Assembly (NCBI RefSeq): GCF_018143015.1
Contig: NC_054744.1
Coordinates: forward strand, 4,523,059-4,587,058
Length of the DNA stretch: 64,000 nucleotides
From: Lytechinus variegatus
Taxonomy: Eukaryota; Echinodermata; Echinoidea; Temnopleuroida; Toxopneustidae
Direction of reading: 5' to 3'
The number at the start of each line of letters is the position of its first letter. The stretch's first letter is position 1. A model generated the notes under the pieces. The model had not been told where the DNA came from. It saw only the letters and a program-made list of their open reading frames with translations, and did not search any database. Position numbers and translations under genes: made by a program. Shown here one piece after another: positions 23,780-36,194 of this stretch.

Positions 23780-24210
23780 TGACGCTTTCAAAAACGCTTT
23801 CGGTCACGTGACCTCCAATTGCAGCAACGAAAATCACGAGTGCAGACGACGACGCAGTACTTTGAGTCAAAATGTTCCGTTTAAGTCGGTAGTTTTATGG
23901 CGCCCAAGAGCCCAAAAGCATACCGGCAAGAAACCACATCACCCAGGCGCCCTATAGAACCTATTCTCGAAACATGCGCGCGAAGTAAACTGGTTCTACT
24001 AGTAAAAATACGAAGGAGCTTCATAACGGCTAGCTTTGAAGACCGAAAAGATGTAGAAAAAATGGAAAGAAAATCCGAAGTCACTATGAATTAAGTGGAC
24101 GCGCAGAAGAAGGCCGGTTAAAAATGTTTTAAGACGGAAACATAATGACATTTTCCGAAATGCCATCCGACATGGATATAACCACGCATCGGTAATTATA
24201 TTTAACGACA
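23780..24210. other. CpG-dense block without a recognised gene
   Basis: About 30 CpG dinucleotides lie in ~430 bp, far above the surrounding AT-rich DNA. The block includes a GGTCACGTGACC palindrome at 23802-23813. A 65-codon + frame (23897-24094, starting MAPKSPKAYRQ, rich in K/R) and overlapping minus-strand frames are present. None has a recognisable domain or splice junctions. It could be an unmethylated promoter-like island or a young GC-rich repeat. Confidence 0.35.
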
Positions 24211-24214
24211 TGAA

Positions 24215-24600
24215 AATGTCATTGATAAAACATAATGCAGGGTGAGATGGAGAAGAGGTTGGGGGGGTGTAGAGGCCTTGTAGTTGGAAGGAGAGCGAGT
24301 GGATTTAAAAGAGAGGAAGCGACGAATGTAAGGAAGAGAAAAAATAACATTGACTCGTCCCTGCTGTCTCTATGTAATCAGTTTCAATTTATGAAGATGG
24401 GTTGAGAAGTTGAGAAATGACGGATCAAGGATAAGTAGAGTATGTGACTGGTGGGGTGGGGGGGTAGGCGGTGCCGGGGGCAATATTATGTGTTGGGTGC
24501 ATGAATGTGACTTCGTAATTGCCATGCACCAGAGTTAGGAAGAATCTCTTTCTGCGTTTTTTTTAAACCTTTAATGTCAATGTAACATTCCCCTTTAATA
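24215..24600. other. Unassigned GA/G-rich stretch
   Basis: A G-rich tract lies at 24448-24481. No gene. Confidence 0.4.
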
Positions 24601-24603
24601 ATA

Positions 24604-24722
24604 CCCCTATTTCTTCTTCTTTTTTCTTCTTCTTCTCTTCCTCGTCCTTCTTCTTCTTCTTCTCCTCCTCCTCCTCCTTTTCTCCTTCTCCTCCTCCTCC
24701 TTCTTCTTCTATTTCTACTCCT
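24604..24722. repeat. (TTC/CTC)n low-complexity tract
   Basis: Imperfect pyrimidine triplets. The arginine/glutamate-rich frames are artefacts. Confidence 0.9.
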
Positions 24723-24724
24723 TT

Positions 24725-26035
24725 TTATTGAACAAACTGACGTTACGTTTAGGTTGCCTTGCTCCCCGACTATAATATACCCTGTCACCGCCCTGTTGTC
24801 CAAAATCATGTTCTTTTTTGAGGTCTTATATGCCTATATGCATACCATATGGATATAGGCATGATAGGCATGGAGTAGTCCTCCATGATATGTGTATAGA
24901 TTGGAAGACTTGCAAGCATTTTAGCACTTTCACCTTGTTCTTTTTTTCTTTAAAAATACACTAGCATGACTAGGAGTGCCTCGAAGCAATTTTGAATAAT
25001 GCAAAAGGATGTATTCCCAAAGTGCATAGCTGGGGGGTCAATTCGAAATGTAAAATCGATGGGCTTTCTCATGTGGATCAACATATATGGCAATATTTCT
25101 GGTGAAATAACCCCCCCCAAAAAAAAAAAAAACAAGCAAAATCTTTTAATAACTGACCAAAAGAGCTTGTTCACTCTAACACTCTACGTGTTATTACATT
25201 ACCCATGCTATTCTAATACTTAATGGTGTCGTGTTGAAAGTATAAGGTGTAATTTCAATGCTTTAGGTTCTGATGTTCTAAACCGGTGTAAAAACACCAA
25301 CTGTTGTAGTCTGAAATAAATTCCAAAATAATTCTTCTTTCACGTCATATGCGTGGGTCATTAGAAAATCTCTGTTCTGGCTAGCAATACACCGTCTTCT
25401 TGGAGATATCTCAATTCAACAACGTCTTTCTGTTAGCTATACAATTTATTTCATCCGCTAACATTGCGATGAAAAAAGTACAGTCACCTCATCGTAGTCT
25501 AAAAAAATGCGATTGCAGACCAAAGCCACACGAATAAAAGCGAATTCAAGTCGATCAATGGTATTTCAATTAAGATATCACGATAGTTTTGATCAGTGTT
25601 GTATCGTTTTTGTGTGTGTGTGTGTGTGTGTTTTGCTTGTTGATGTTTGGGTGTTTATGTGTATGGTGGTGGTGGGGGGGGGGAAGGTCCTATCCTTCAG
25701 GTTTACATTTTAATCCAATTTATTCAGTACAAATATGAGTATCATATTACAAATAAGTTTGATATAAATTATTATTTACAATGTTATCTTGCGTATACAA
25801 TTATGTATACATAAATCTAGACATTTCTTTTGATCAAGTCAAATGCATAATGAAAGAACTATGTATACATTTTATTTGTATTATGTTACCCAGATATATA
25901 TTTTCATATCATGTTACTCAGAAATAAATGATATTGTATTGATGTGTTGAATGAATTCAATAAATAATAATTTAAAACAACAACAAATCTTCCACATTAT
26001 ACTACCATCACACCAACAACATCTATTTTTAAACG
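24725..26035. other. Unassigned; contains (TG)n at 25610-25631
   Basis: No exon. A short ATGCCTATATGCATACCATA-type direct/inverted stretch lies around 24828-24875. AT-rich sequence at 25705-25985 may be a decayed LINE tail. Confidence 0.35.
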
Positions 26036-26039
26036 ATCT

Positions 26040-26222
26040 ATCGTATGTCATTGAAATATCGGACTAGATTTGATCGGTCGGGTATTATCGGTGTTTTGGT
26101 GACGTGACTGTCGCATTATGCCGGTTACACCAACGGAATCGGTTCCAAACTAACCGCTGATATTCCATTCGAAAGAACTAATAACTTTGATCGGACTGGT
26201 ATCGATTTAGTTAGTGTGACTG
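26040..26222. mobile_element. Foldback of the CACACCAACG family (family G)
   Basis: GATTTGATCGGTCGGG...GTGTTTTGGTGACGTGACTG and TTACACCAACGGAATCGGTT lie in opposite senses. TTGATCGGACTGG...TTAGTGTGACTG follows. This looks like two nested or adjacent partial copies. Confidence 0.4.
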
Positions 26223-26224
26223 CG

Positions 26225-27325
26225 GTATTGTTGATGGAGCATGCCAAGAAAACGTGCTTCTTGGAGATTGATATCGATTTGTACATTGCGTCATTATTCC
26301 GCTTATAATTCCTCATTATCGATATATGAAAGTCATGCGCTGGGAGAGTCTCATTTAACTGTTCGTAATGCGACACATAACAATGATAACCTTTCAAATG
26401 AAAGAAAAATGCTTGAATGACTGGGCGTTGTTAATTTGCTTTCCTTTATTCATAAAAAAAATGTTTTCGTAAGACTGTGGTATTGGGAAGAGAGTTATAT
26501 AAAAAGAAACAAGGAAAAAAGGGAGAACGAAAGAGGAAAATCCTCTAAAAAAGAGAGGAATTTATTTCAGATATGAATTCATCAATCGTTAAAAAAGAAT
26601 GTGAAGAATGATTTTCCCCTCCAAATTACACTCTTCTATTTTAATAGCTTTTAAAAAAATGAATAGAATTTTGTCATAACCCCCTTGCTCATTTTCCCCC
26701 TCTCTACTGCTCTCCGGCCAAATGTCTTTAATTTCTCTATTACTTTATCTTCCCCTTTAATATCCATGTTGCTTCAGATTGGGTATGTCTTGTTTTCGGC
26801 AATCTAATGTAAAGACAATATCTCGCCTTCAAAAAGCTTGCATCACTCATGTTACCGCAGGGTATGTTTTCAAGTATCAAAAATTTATTGACCCCTCCTC
26901 AATTTAACATTTACACAATACCACGATCAAAACGGCACTCGAAGATAATAAACAAGTATGAAATACTCCCCCCTTGCCGGGCAATATTTTATTCATTTTC
27001 AAATATTGGTTGCACTTTACATGTTTCTCATCTATTTTGATTTCTCCCCCGTTTCACCAGGGTACACCCCTCCTATATATCAAGGGACCGAATATTAAAG
27101 AACACTCTTCAAAATTCTAAAGGGTCGAGAATAGATTTCGTGTGTTTGCACTGCACTCCTAGCGCAGCAACGCTCATGATTTTCAATAAAATATGTTCTT
27201 ATATTTTCGCTCTGACTACTACTGCTCTCTTCTCCCTCATTCGGTCACCGTTTTTTTTTAAAGCAAGCAATTCGTCCTTAGCAGAATCCCGACGAAAATG
27301 GTCAACATCATTTTTCATCGAAGCC
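26225..27325. other. Unassigned intergenic stretch
   Basis: No supported gene; short frames only. Confidence 0.4.
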
Positions 27326-27333
27326 TCTCTTAA

Positions 27334-28033
27334 AGGGAAGTTCACCCTGACAAAATGTTTATCATAGAAATTGAGGAAACTTGATGAAAAATTATTGCTG
27401 AAGGTTTGGGGGAAATCTATTAAAGATTTAAAAAGTTATAACTTTTTTTTTTGGGGGGGGGCTTTGCAACGTCATATGCGAACAGCTTTCCCCCATATCG
27501 TGGGATAAAAATCAATGAAATGTCATTTTATTTATTGAAAATGTTTTTTTTTCTATTAATTACACACATTCGATCTTAAGATTAATAAAAGAAAGAATCA
27601 TCAGAACCATTTAAAATTTTAAATTTATGCGTCTTATACTACCTAATATCATGAATATAGGGCTGCTGCTCGTATATGACGTCACAGATCAACACTTTAA
27701 ACTCTAATATCGTCCCTTCCTCAACCTTCACCAATAATGTTAATTTAATTTTCTGCACTGTAAAAAAATATTGGGTAAAATTTCAACCAGCACGAGGGTA
27801 ATTATGTGTCCAACCAATTTGGGTCAGTATTTTACCCGATGCGGGAAGCATATTGCCCAGTAATGTTAAAAGATAAGCAGCAATTACTTTGGAATGGGCA
27901 ATATTTCATCACACTGGATATTTTTTAATGCCGACACATGGTCACATAACTAACCTCATGGAGCATTTTTACCCATTTTTTTATAGTGTGCTAATTTTAC
28001 AACAAAAAATTTTGGTCAGGGTGAACTTCACCT
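27334..28033. mobile_element. TTAA-flanked foldback element (family C) carrying a nested MITE
   Basis: It begins AGGGAAGTTCACCCTGAC and ends GTCAGGGTGAACTTCACCT, with TTAA outside both ends (27330-27333 and 28034-28037). It has the same architecture as family B but different sequence. A second palindromic element (27755-27991) is inserted in its right half. Confidence 0.75.
27755..27991. mobile_element. Palindromic MITE nested in the family C element
   Basis: The left end GCACTGTAAAAAAAT with GGGTAAAAT is mirrored by ACCCATTTTTTTATAGTGTGC at the right. The middle holds ATTTGGGTCAGTATTTTACCC and similar inverted text. Confidence 0.65.
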
Positions 28034-28261
28034 TTAAGACAATCTTTTTGATGAATTCCCCCGTGCGTCGGTGCGCTCATATTCGTTATATGAACAAGCA
28101 TTGCGTGTATTCTAAAACTACTTTTGGTGTCGTGTAAACGAACAAGTAATAGAAACGAGTTTTGGTGGATGCGTTTTAGAACTTTACATGTTTTTTTTGG
28201 TCGCAATTACAGTAGTAATAAAAGCAACCACGTATATATTATACAACATTATGAGAGAGCT

Positions 28262-28548
28262 TCCAATCGCGACGGGAACGGATTCTACAACATTGTAAAT
28301 CTATTGTCAAAAGCCCTTCATGACAAAGGAGCCTTTGTCGAAAATCGGTAAATGAAAACAATGGTGCCGTCCTGGACTCTGGAAAAATGACATAAATTCA
28401 ATTTTTCGTCAGCTCCGATTCTTATAGGACGATAACCTGTCCCGGATCACTAATTTTCGACAAAGACCCCTTAGCTGTCCATTGTGATTTGACGGGCATT
28501 TTCGATTGATTTGCTATGTTTTAGAATCTGTCCCGCTGCAATTGCGAA
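28262..28548. mobile_element. Foldback MITE (family F), best copy
   Basis: The left arm CGCGACGGGAACGGATTCTA is mirrored by TAGAATCTGTCCCGCTGCAA at the right. Inside, ATGACAAAGGAGCCTTTGTC and TTTTCGACAAAGACCCCTTA are also in opposite senses. Confidence 0.7.
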
Positions 28549-28549
28549 A

Positions 28550-29030
28550 ACTCGCTATTTAGAACACATTGTGAACAGATGGTCTAGATAACTGACTGCT
28601 TATACCGACTCTAAACCGAACGATTAAAGGTCGTGTTTTTTTTTTTTTTTTTGGGGGGGTCTTTAATCAAATCAAATCCTATCATGTCATATCATATCAT
28701 ATATCATATCAAATCAAATCAGATAAGTCTTTTCTTGAACTGTAAACTTGCCGATCAGAGACGATCGATGGGGGCGCTGGTCTTGATTGAATACCGTACG
28801 GCCATCATACACAATTCTATTTTGTTTGCCTAGATGTAATTATTAATTGAAATGCATTCTAAATACAATTTGGATACATTCAGTTCCCACTCCCACAAGA
28901 AAAAAAAATTATTGAAATGAAAATTGAACCAACCGTTTTCGTTCTACCCTTTTTCGTCAAAACTGACATCGCTCTACTGACAAATGATTATTTCCTTTTC
29001 TCACGAAGCGTTCCTCTTTCACCAATGTCA
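28550..29030. other. Unassigned, with T/G run and ATCAT-type simple repeat
   Basis: T run and G run at 28636-28661, then ATCATATC/AAATCAAATC pentamer-like repeats at 28665-28725. No gene. Confidence 0.45.
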
Positions 29031-29037
29031 GTCCTGG

Positions 29038-29181
29038 GGCCTGTTGCAGAAAGATTTGCAATCAAACGCAACTCTAAAAATCATGCGCAACTTGATTTTC
29101 AACCAATCAACAGCGCACATTTTGGACTTGCGATTGATTTTTTGGCTTGCGTTTAAACGCAACTCTTTCTGCAACAGACCT
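29038..29181. mobile_element. Small foldback MITE, GGCCTGTTGCAGAAAG ends
   Basis: GGCCTGTTGCAGAAAGATTT at the left is mirrored by AACTCTTTCTGCAACAGACC at the right. The arms also share the AAACGCAACT stretch. Confidence 0.75.
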
Positions 29182-29270
29182 CTGATGGAACCCCAGATCC
29201 CCTGGTACCGTGCAGGCCCCTGGTAATGTGTACTGCCGGGTTGTTTTTCAAACATATCATTCAAGATGCA

Positions 29271-30449
29271 CAGTGGCGTAACTACGGGGGCATGGGGGGC
29301 ACGTGCCCCCCCCAATCGGCTGACCCAAAAAAAAAACGGGGAAAAGGAGAAAAAGAGGGAGAAAGGAAGAGAAAAGTAGTGGGAAAGAAGAAATTAATAT
29401 CCATTATAATGTTATATTGTAATTATTTTATACTACATAATAAACATTTTTATCATAACTTAATGAATCATAATTTGCTCAGGGCCTATGTCTTAATTGT
29501 TCCTGGTGATCGCATTGTCTGTATAGCGAGATATGCATGTATAATCCTGTTAAAACCTCCCGTTTTCAAGTCAATATACACACCAAATATATTTCCCGCA
29601 CTCGCGTTATTATTGTTTTACTTAGTAACATATGCTTCTTTTTCATGACTACTTAAAGTGATTACCCAATATTAAGGTCTTAATATAAACCATTTCCTGT
29701 CCATGATTACGTTCGCATTAATGGATTAGTGAGATATGCCTGCTCTTCATGAATTCCTAAAATCAGTCCTTAAAATGTCCCTTTTTCTGATCTGAATATA
29801 AAAAAATTACAGCTCGCGCTTCGCGCTCGCATTATTTGGTTAGTGAAATACGTATGGTTTCGTGAATTCCTACAAACAAGCCTTAAAATACCCCTCTTCA
29901 GGTCTGAATTTCCTAAATTTTCAGCTCGCGCTTCGCACTCGCAATATTTGATTAGTGAGATGCGTATGATAATCATGATTACAATGACTACACATGTGCT
30001 TCACGTGTTCAGATGTAATTCTGACAAAATCAGCAAGCGCTTGGAACTGGCATTAGATGAATATGGTGAGATATTTATACTATTAATAGATTCCTAAAGT
30101 ATAGTCCCTAAAATCTTCCTCTTTGAGGTCAATATATACAAAAAAATTCAGCTCGCGCTTCGCGCTCGCATTGTTTAGCGAGACAGGTACGTATTATGAT
30201 TACAAAAACTTGATTATAATGTCCCATTTTTGGTCTGAATATAAAAAATTCAGCTCACGTTTCGCGCTCGCATTATCTGATTAGTGAGATGCGTATGTTA
30301 TTCATGATCACAATGACTGCAAGAGCTTCCTTAAAATGTCTCTATTAGGTCAGTAAAACTGGCAACTGAGCGCGCTTCGCGCGCTCACTAAGTTACTCAA
30401 AATTTTTGGCGGTGCCCCCCCCAATGCCGTGACCCACGGTACGCCACTG
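29271..30449 (+). mobile_element. Complete non-autonomous hAT-type element with exact 8-bp target duplication
   Basis: The element starts CAGTGGCGTAACTAC and ends CCACGGTACGCCACTG, so the terminal 10 bp are perfect inverse repeats (CAGTGGCGTA/TACGCCACTG). The 8 bases AAGATGCA stand on both sides (29263-29270 and 30450-30457). The 8-bp duplication and CAG-type ends point to the hAT superfamily. No transposase frame is present. The right half contains four loosely tandem units of ~100 bp, each with GCTC(G/A)CG(C/T)TTCGC(G/A)CTCGCA (29811-30275), and then a GCGCGCTTCGCGCGCTCAC palindrome at 30371-30389. Truncated relatives lie at 6510-6862 and about 740-945. Confidence 0.9.
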
Positions 30450-30676
30450 AAGATGCACAATATGCATTATAAATCAAACATCACACCTCAATATACATAG
30501 CGGTTGAAATTATATACTTGGTGTAATGAAAAGGGCATGTGCAAGTTTGTAAATAAATTGTTTGCCCACCGTCTACGTTTTCATAGGCTGGCCTGGTTCT
30601 TTTCTTGGGGTTTGGCGATGACGGAGGAAGGAGTGCGATTATTCGTGTTCCAGAAAAATATACAATTTGACTTTAA

Positions 30677-31280
30677 AGGTCAAGTCCACCTCAGAAAAAT
30701 GTTGATTTAGTTGATAGAGAAAAATCAGACAAGCACAATGCTGAAAATTTCATTAAGATCGGATGTAAAATAAGAAAGTTATGACATTTCAAAGTTTCGC
30801 TTATTTTTAACAAAATAGTTATATGAACGAGCCATTTACATCCAAATGAGAGAGTCGATGATGTCACTCACTCACTATTTCCTTTATTTTTTATTGGTTG
30901 AATTACACAATATTTAATTTTTTATGAATTTGATGATTAGGACTTCCTTGCCTGAATCACAAAATATTAAAATAATGGAATTCCACGTGTTCATAGGGAG
31001 GAATTAAATTTCATTTCAGATGACAATGACGAGAAAATCAAAATATTTCATATTTCATATAACAAAATACAAAAGAAATAGTGAGTGAGTGATGTCATTA
31101 GTTCCCTCATTTGCATACCGACCGAGATGTGCATATAACTGTTTTGTGAAATGAAGCGAAACTTTAAAATGTCATAACTTTCTTATTTTACATCCGATTT
31201 TAATCAAATTTTCAGTGTTATGCTTGTTGAATTTTTCTCTTTTTATTCAAATCAAGTTATTGTTGGGGTGGACTTGTCCT
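30677..31280. mobile_element. TTAA-flanked foldback MITE (family B), full length
   Basis: It begins AGGTCAAGTCCACCTC and ends GGGGTGGACTTGTCCT, with TTAA at 30673-30676 and 31281-31284. Length is 604 bp. The arms are long inverted repeats around an AT-rich centre. Confidence 0.85.
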
Positions 31281-31289
31281 TTAATAGAG

Positions 31290-32910
31290 AATCTTTAGGA
31301 CAAACTGAGTGGATTGTAGCTCTGGGGATCAGGATGGCTTATGAATTATATACGTCTAGGCTCAGTGAATCAAAGCCAATCCTTGTATTTCTGTAACACC
31401 CAGAGGGGGAAGAGGGTGGACTCGGGATGGAGTAGCAGCCATGCTGTTACCGGACAGCGTCTCGGGGGAGGGGCAGACGTGACCTGGTTTTGATGACGTA
31501 TTATACGTCATCAAACATTGACGGGTAAAAGAAGGAATAAGAATACTAAAAAAATAATCCCTTGTGTGGCTTTCTTGATTTAAAAGTAACCTTACTTTTG
31601 GGTTGGTCTCATATTTAGCAAAATGATGCCACGTCATCCCCTTGAAAAGAAACGTGTCTGTCGTGTACAGGATGAAGTTTTTTAGTAATTTCCTAATTTA
31701 TGATGACTCTCTGTTTTTTTAAGGATGTTTTATTATATTCTCTCAAATCAAAATACACAATCACATTCTATAAACAATTTGTACAAACTATTTGAAACAT
31801 AATTATAAATTATACAATAAATCCATTACAATATAATTATACAAATTATACATCAAAACTTCAAAAATACTAGAAATTAATACAAATGCGTTTCAGCAAT
31901 TACAAATTGAAATATTAAAAAAATATTTCATTTTGTAAATCGATTTTTTTTTTAGATTTGAATTCACCGATTGAGGGCGTATTGTTTCTTGTACAGTAAT
32001 GGAAAGCGTGTCGCTTGTCCGTTTAGTTGTTAAATTTCTTTAATTTCGTGATACGAGCCCAATGACGTAAGTATTGTTTTTGTTTATTTTGAAGTTTATT
32101 AGTTATATTCTCAGATAAGCCGAGTGTCATGCTGAAATATGGTTTAACTTATTACGAATTAATATGTCAAAGTTATGTAAGCCGAGTGAATTTGTTCTAA
32201 TGAAAACGCCGTATACTTGTACATGCATGCATTATGTAATAGAAAGCGTACTTGGCGGTATACGTGGTTGTGTATGCAACTTGAATTTGGCGCCTTCGGG
32301 CACGTGATGTCTGCATTGTCATAAGCCATGTAAACATAAAGAAGTAAACAGATACGCATTTAAAGTAGTAGTTGATTTCTTTTATTATGAAAGCTGTTTT
32401 ACAAAAGGGTGAATTTAGGGTGCATTAATCAATACATGACATTTACAATATGGTTATAGTTGAAATGACCTCGAAACATGTCAAGGTCATTTGTTGAATA
32501 ATTTAAGTTGTAATGCAGGTCGACGTTATTTGCCTGTTTGGAAATCTGTAGGCATTATGTATGTGTCATGACATGTTGTCATTTCAGCTTATACAAGTGT
32601 TGTTTATTCTGTTATTAAATTGCAGATTGATTGTTAGGCGAAACACACCAGTCAGTCTCATTGTGCACACATCCACACACTGGACTTGGTCTGATGCTTG
32701 GGTTTTGTTTAGTTTCGACGTATCACACGCCAGTGTCAGATAAAAAAAAGAGAGTAATATTAGCATCTCTCCCTCTCCCCAATACACGTACATACGCAAC
32801 CTCACAAACACACTCACACTATCGTCAACTGTGTACGGTACATGCACCCATTTATCTTTTACCGCCAAAGTTGGCACCATGATTTAGAGAAGAACAGGTT
32901 CCCTTTTTCG
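31290..32910. other. Unassigned intergenic stretch
   Basis: An AT-rich block at 31720-31960 resembles a decayed LINE tail. A patch near 32640-32880 has overlapping frames on both strands but no domain. No gene is supported. Confidence 0.35.
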
Positions 32911-32917
32911 GACATAA

Positions 32918-33097
32918 CAACAACAGCAACAACAACAATAACAATAATAATGATAATAGTAATAATGATGATAATAATAATAATAAGAATAATGATAATA
33001 TTAATAATAATAATAATAATAATGATAATAAAAATCATATTAATGATAATAATAATAACAATAATAATAATGATAATGATAATAATTATAACAATTA
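32918..33097. repeat. (AAC)n then (AAT/GAT)n microsatellite
   Basis: AT-rich triplet array; the isoleucine-rich frames are artefacts. Confidence 0.95.
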
Positions 33098-33099
33098 AT

Positions 33100-33545
33100 C
33101 CTGCCATCTAATGAAGCAAATTTTCATACCCAAAAAATTCGTGTTTACTCGTTTGTATCATAATCATAAAATACTGTTTTTAAAGTTTTAAAAAATGAAT
33201 TCAGAATCTCCTCAGGTGTCTAGAATTCAATGTCACGACCTTTTATGTGAAGGTCCATCCCTCAAGAACTCTTCTGCCATCTCAAAAATGTATATCTCAA
33301 AGGTTGAAATGTTAAGTTGAAAATGATGTCTTTTATTGATTTTTCCACTTCCCTGACTGCTTTTAAACACGTCTCCTGGTACCCTCAAGTAGACCAGGCC
33401 ATGAATTGCAATTTTTTTCTTTATCTCGTGTTTCTGTTTATTTTGTTATTCTATCGTGGCGTATGCCTCTTAATGGTCATCTTTGTCGTGTGTACAGAAT
33501 TTTTTACGATGAGTAAATAGAAGGTGAGTATCTCGTGGTTTAAGA
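33100..33545. other. Unassigned intergenic stretch
   Basis: A hydrophobic 67-codon frame at 33317-33520 has no support as a gene. Confidence 0.35.
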
Positions 33546-33553
33546 TTCTTTAA

Positions 33554-34089
33554 AGGGGAATGAAAACCTCGGAAAAGTGGGCCTGTGTGGGAAGAGAAAA
33601 ATCAAAGAATAAGACCAAAGAAAGTTTGAGAGAAACCGGACAAATAATGAGAAAGTTATGAGCATTTAGATAATGCGATCACTAATGCTATGGAGATCTT
33701 CCTATTGGCAATGCGACAGATATGTGTGATGTCACATGTGAACAACTTTCCCTTTGATGGACTATGAATACCCCCAAAATGTATCCTTTTGCTCTTTCTT
33801 ATGGTGATACAAACTGTTTTTTCATAATGTATTCTTTGAAAATTATAAGCCCTGCTAGATGTGATAAAAGAGGCATTTTAAGTGAAATAAAATTTATATA
33901 CAAAGGCAATGGGAAAGTTGTTTACATGTGATATCACACATCTTTGTTGCATTGCCAATACGAGGATCTACATTACAATAATGATCTAAACTTCAAATGC
34001 TCATAACTTATTATTCATTCAAACTTTCGTTCATCTTTTTCTTTGATTTTTCTGTTTTCACACAAGTCTATCTTGTTCCAAAGGTTTCA
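33554..34089. mobile_element. Foldback element with TTAA flanks (family H)
   Basis: Left AGGGGAATGAAAACC... with GAGAAAAATCAAAGAATAAG is mirrored by right CTTTTTCTTTGATTTTTCTG ... AAAGGTTTCA. The flanks are TTAA at 33550-33553 and 34090-34093. The extreme right end has lost several bases relative to the left. Two AATGCGACA/TTGCATTGCC blocks (33700s and 33950s) are also in opposite senses. Confidence 0.65.
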
Positions 34090-34099
34090 TTAAAAAAAT

Positions 34100-35360
34100 T
34101 TTTTTTATAGCAATCAAAAACATTATGGAACGAACGGCTGGGGGTCTTTATTGATAATGTATGTACAATTTGAACTTGACACGGGAAGGAAATGTTGATT
34201 TATGGGTAAGGGTGATAACACTAGGTAATCATGGTAAAAGAAGGTCAGACTTGATGGTATCTCCGAAAGAAAAAGGGATGGAAGGTGGGCGGGGGGATAC
34301 TTCATTCACAATATAAGAAAACAGTCAACGAATACAATTGTTATCAAAGTAAAAGGAAAATGCGAAAATTTGACATAATAATTTCCATTAGGGTGTAATA
34401 ATGCCTTGATAAGAATGCCTGTTATGAAATATGACACGTTCTTTATACGCTACAGGAAGGTATAGCTAGCCTGCTGATATCTTTAAAAGGAGAGTACCTC
34501 TATAAGGAGAAATGTCTTTGTCGTGTATTAAAGTGACGTCATGGTTTACCTTGCGCCCCCCCCCCCCCCCCCGTAACAACATATCCCTGCTCCACCACTC
34601 GAAAGAAACCGTATTCATTAGACTTCCGCTTCCAACATAATTATCTTAGTATAGGAAGATATCGTTACTTCTTTGTCAAGTCGTATGTGTTTGAAATAGT
34701 TCAAAGCAGGAGTGTTTACCCCTAAGTTGTTATCGTTACTGATAACGTAATTGCTTCCAGAGGTATATTATGTACTATCACGCATTTATAAATTTTCTTC
34801 TGTTCGAACCACCAGCATGTTCTCTGAAACAAAATACATGTAACGATTGGCATTAAAGAATTCTTGAACAAACAGCGACAAAAGTGAAAAAAAAAAACCA
34901 GGTTAGTTCGCTAAAATTCACCTACAGATGAGATTGATGTCCTATTTGTAGACAACCCCCCCCATCAAAGTTGCAAGTTGATCATCATTATACAAACAAC
35001 TACTTCACGCGTATAAAGAATCCACTTAAGTCATTTAATTGCCTTCGCATTGCGGCAATTCAGATATCATAATCTCACTCCAGACGAATTCTTGCCGAAT
35101 TTTGAAGGTATTTTCCATAATTGCTGGCGAGATATCATTCCACCTTGTTCCTTTTATAATCACAAAACATGTCGATACCGCCAAAGGCGAAACCAATTTT
35201 GTGCAATTAAAATTTTCTTGAGTTGTCGAAAATACGTAATTCGTTTCTTCTGCAGACCAGAGTTTTCTCGATTCATTATGCATTTTAATGACGTCCTTTT
35301 CTCTGTATTTGTCCTTCTTTTTGGCTTATGTTGGCTCATTTTAAAATGTTCTCTTTTCCT
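34100..35360. other. Unassigned intergenic stretch with a C-run at 34555-34572
   Basis: No supported exon. Overlapping frames at 35035-35415 on both strands lack splice context and domains. Confidence 0.35.
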
Positions 35361-35366
35361 CATTAT

Positions 35367-35393
<27 letters not shown>
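35367..35393. repeat. (AC)n microsatellite
   Basis: A run of about 13 AC dinucleotides. Confidence 0.95.
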
Positions 35394-35394
<1 letters not shown>

Positions 35395-35397
<3 letters not shown>

Positions 35398-35980
35398 ATC
35401 TGTAGATCGCTATAAAGTGAGTGCGAGAGGACGAATACAGTGTATGGTTTCTCACTGAATGTGTATTATTAGTGTTAAAATATGAGTTTTGGGATATATA
35501 AGATTTTATTTCCATCGGGAAACTAAAATATTTTGAGGGTGAAAGAACTTATTTTGATGGCTGGTAACATCAGTAATGGGTAGTGAATTAGTATGTTATT
35601 ATTCAAGTATACTATATAGGCCTGTATTATAAGACTTCACTGATCATAATGGTGCATTGTGGGTTGGAAACTTGGCCATCATTTAGATGAGCACTTGAGG
35701 TGGTGCTATATGCAAGGTTGCTGGTGCGTATTGGCTTAAAAGCATACACTTAAAAAAGTGCACATTAAGTTACCAATAATGCGTGTATATAGCATTTTCA
35801 TTTTTGAATGTAGGATAAAAGAGCATTGTTAATCAAATGCGTATATAGCTCACGGACATAAGTGCCATGAGACACCTTAGACCACTCCTTCACGGCACCT
35901 CCACTCCCATTGAAGCATACAATCGATGCTCTTCTGACCATTTAAAAAGAATGTCTGATAGTGAAATGTAAATGCAAATT
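35395..35980. other. Unassigned intergenic stretch
   Basis: Nothing recognisable. Confidence 0.4.
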
Positions 35981-35983
35981 CAT

Positions 35984-36194
35984 AGGACAAGTCCACCCCA
36001 ATAAAAAGTTGATTTGAGTAAAAAAAGAAAAAAAAATTAAGAAGCATTACGCTGAAAATTTCATCGAAATCGGATGTAAAATACTGAAGAAGGTTATGAC
36101 ATTTAAAATTCTCGCTTGATTTCACAAAATAATTATATGCACATCCCGGTCAGTATTTATTCAAATAAATATTTTTTTGAGGTGGACTTGACCT
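35984..36194. mobile_element. Internally deleted family B foldback MITE
   Basis: It begins AGGACAAGTCCACCCC and ends GAGGTGGACTTGACCT with TTAA at 36195-36198, but is only 211 bp. Most of the right arm and centre are missing. It lies about 200 bp upstream of the transferase start codon. Confidence 0.75.

Noticed and set aside
23897-24094. 65-codon basic frame starting MAPKSP
   Set aside because: Overlapping frames on both strands in the same CpG-rich block and no domain; kept only as a CpG-block observation.
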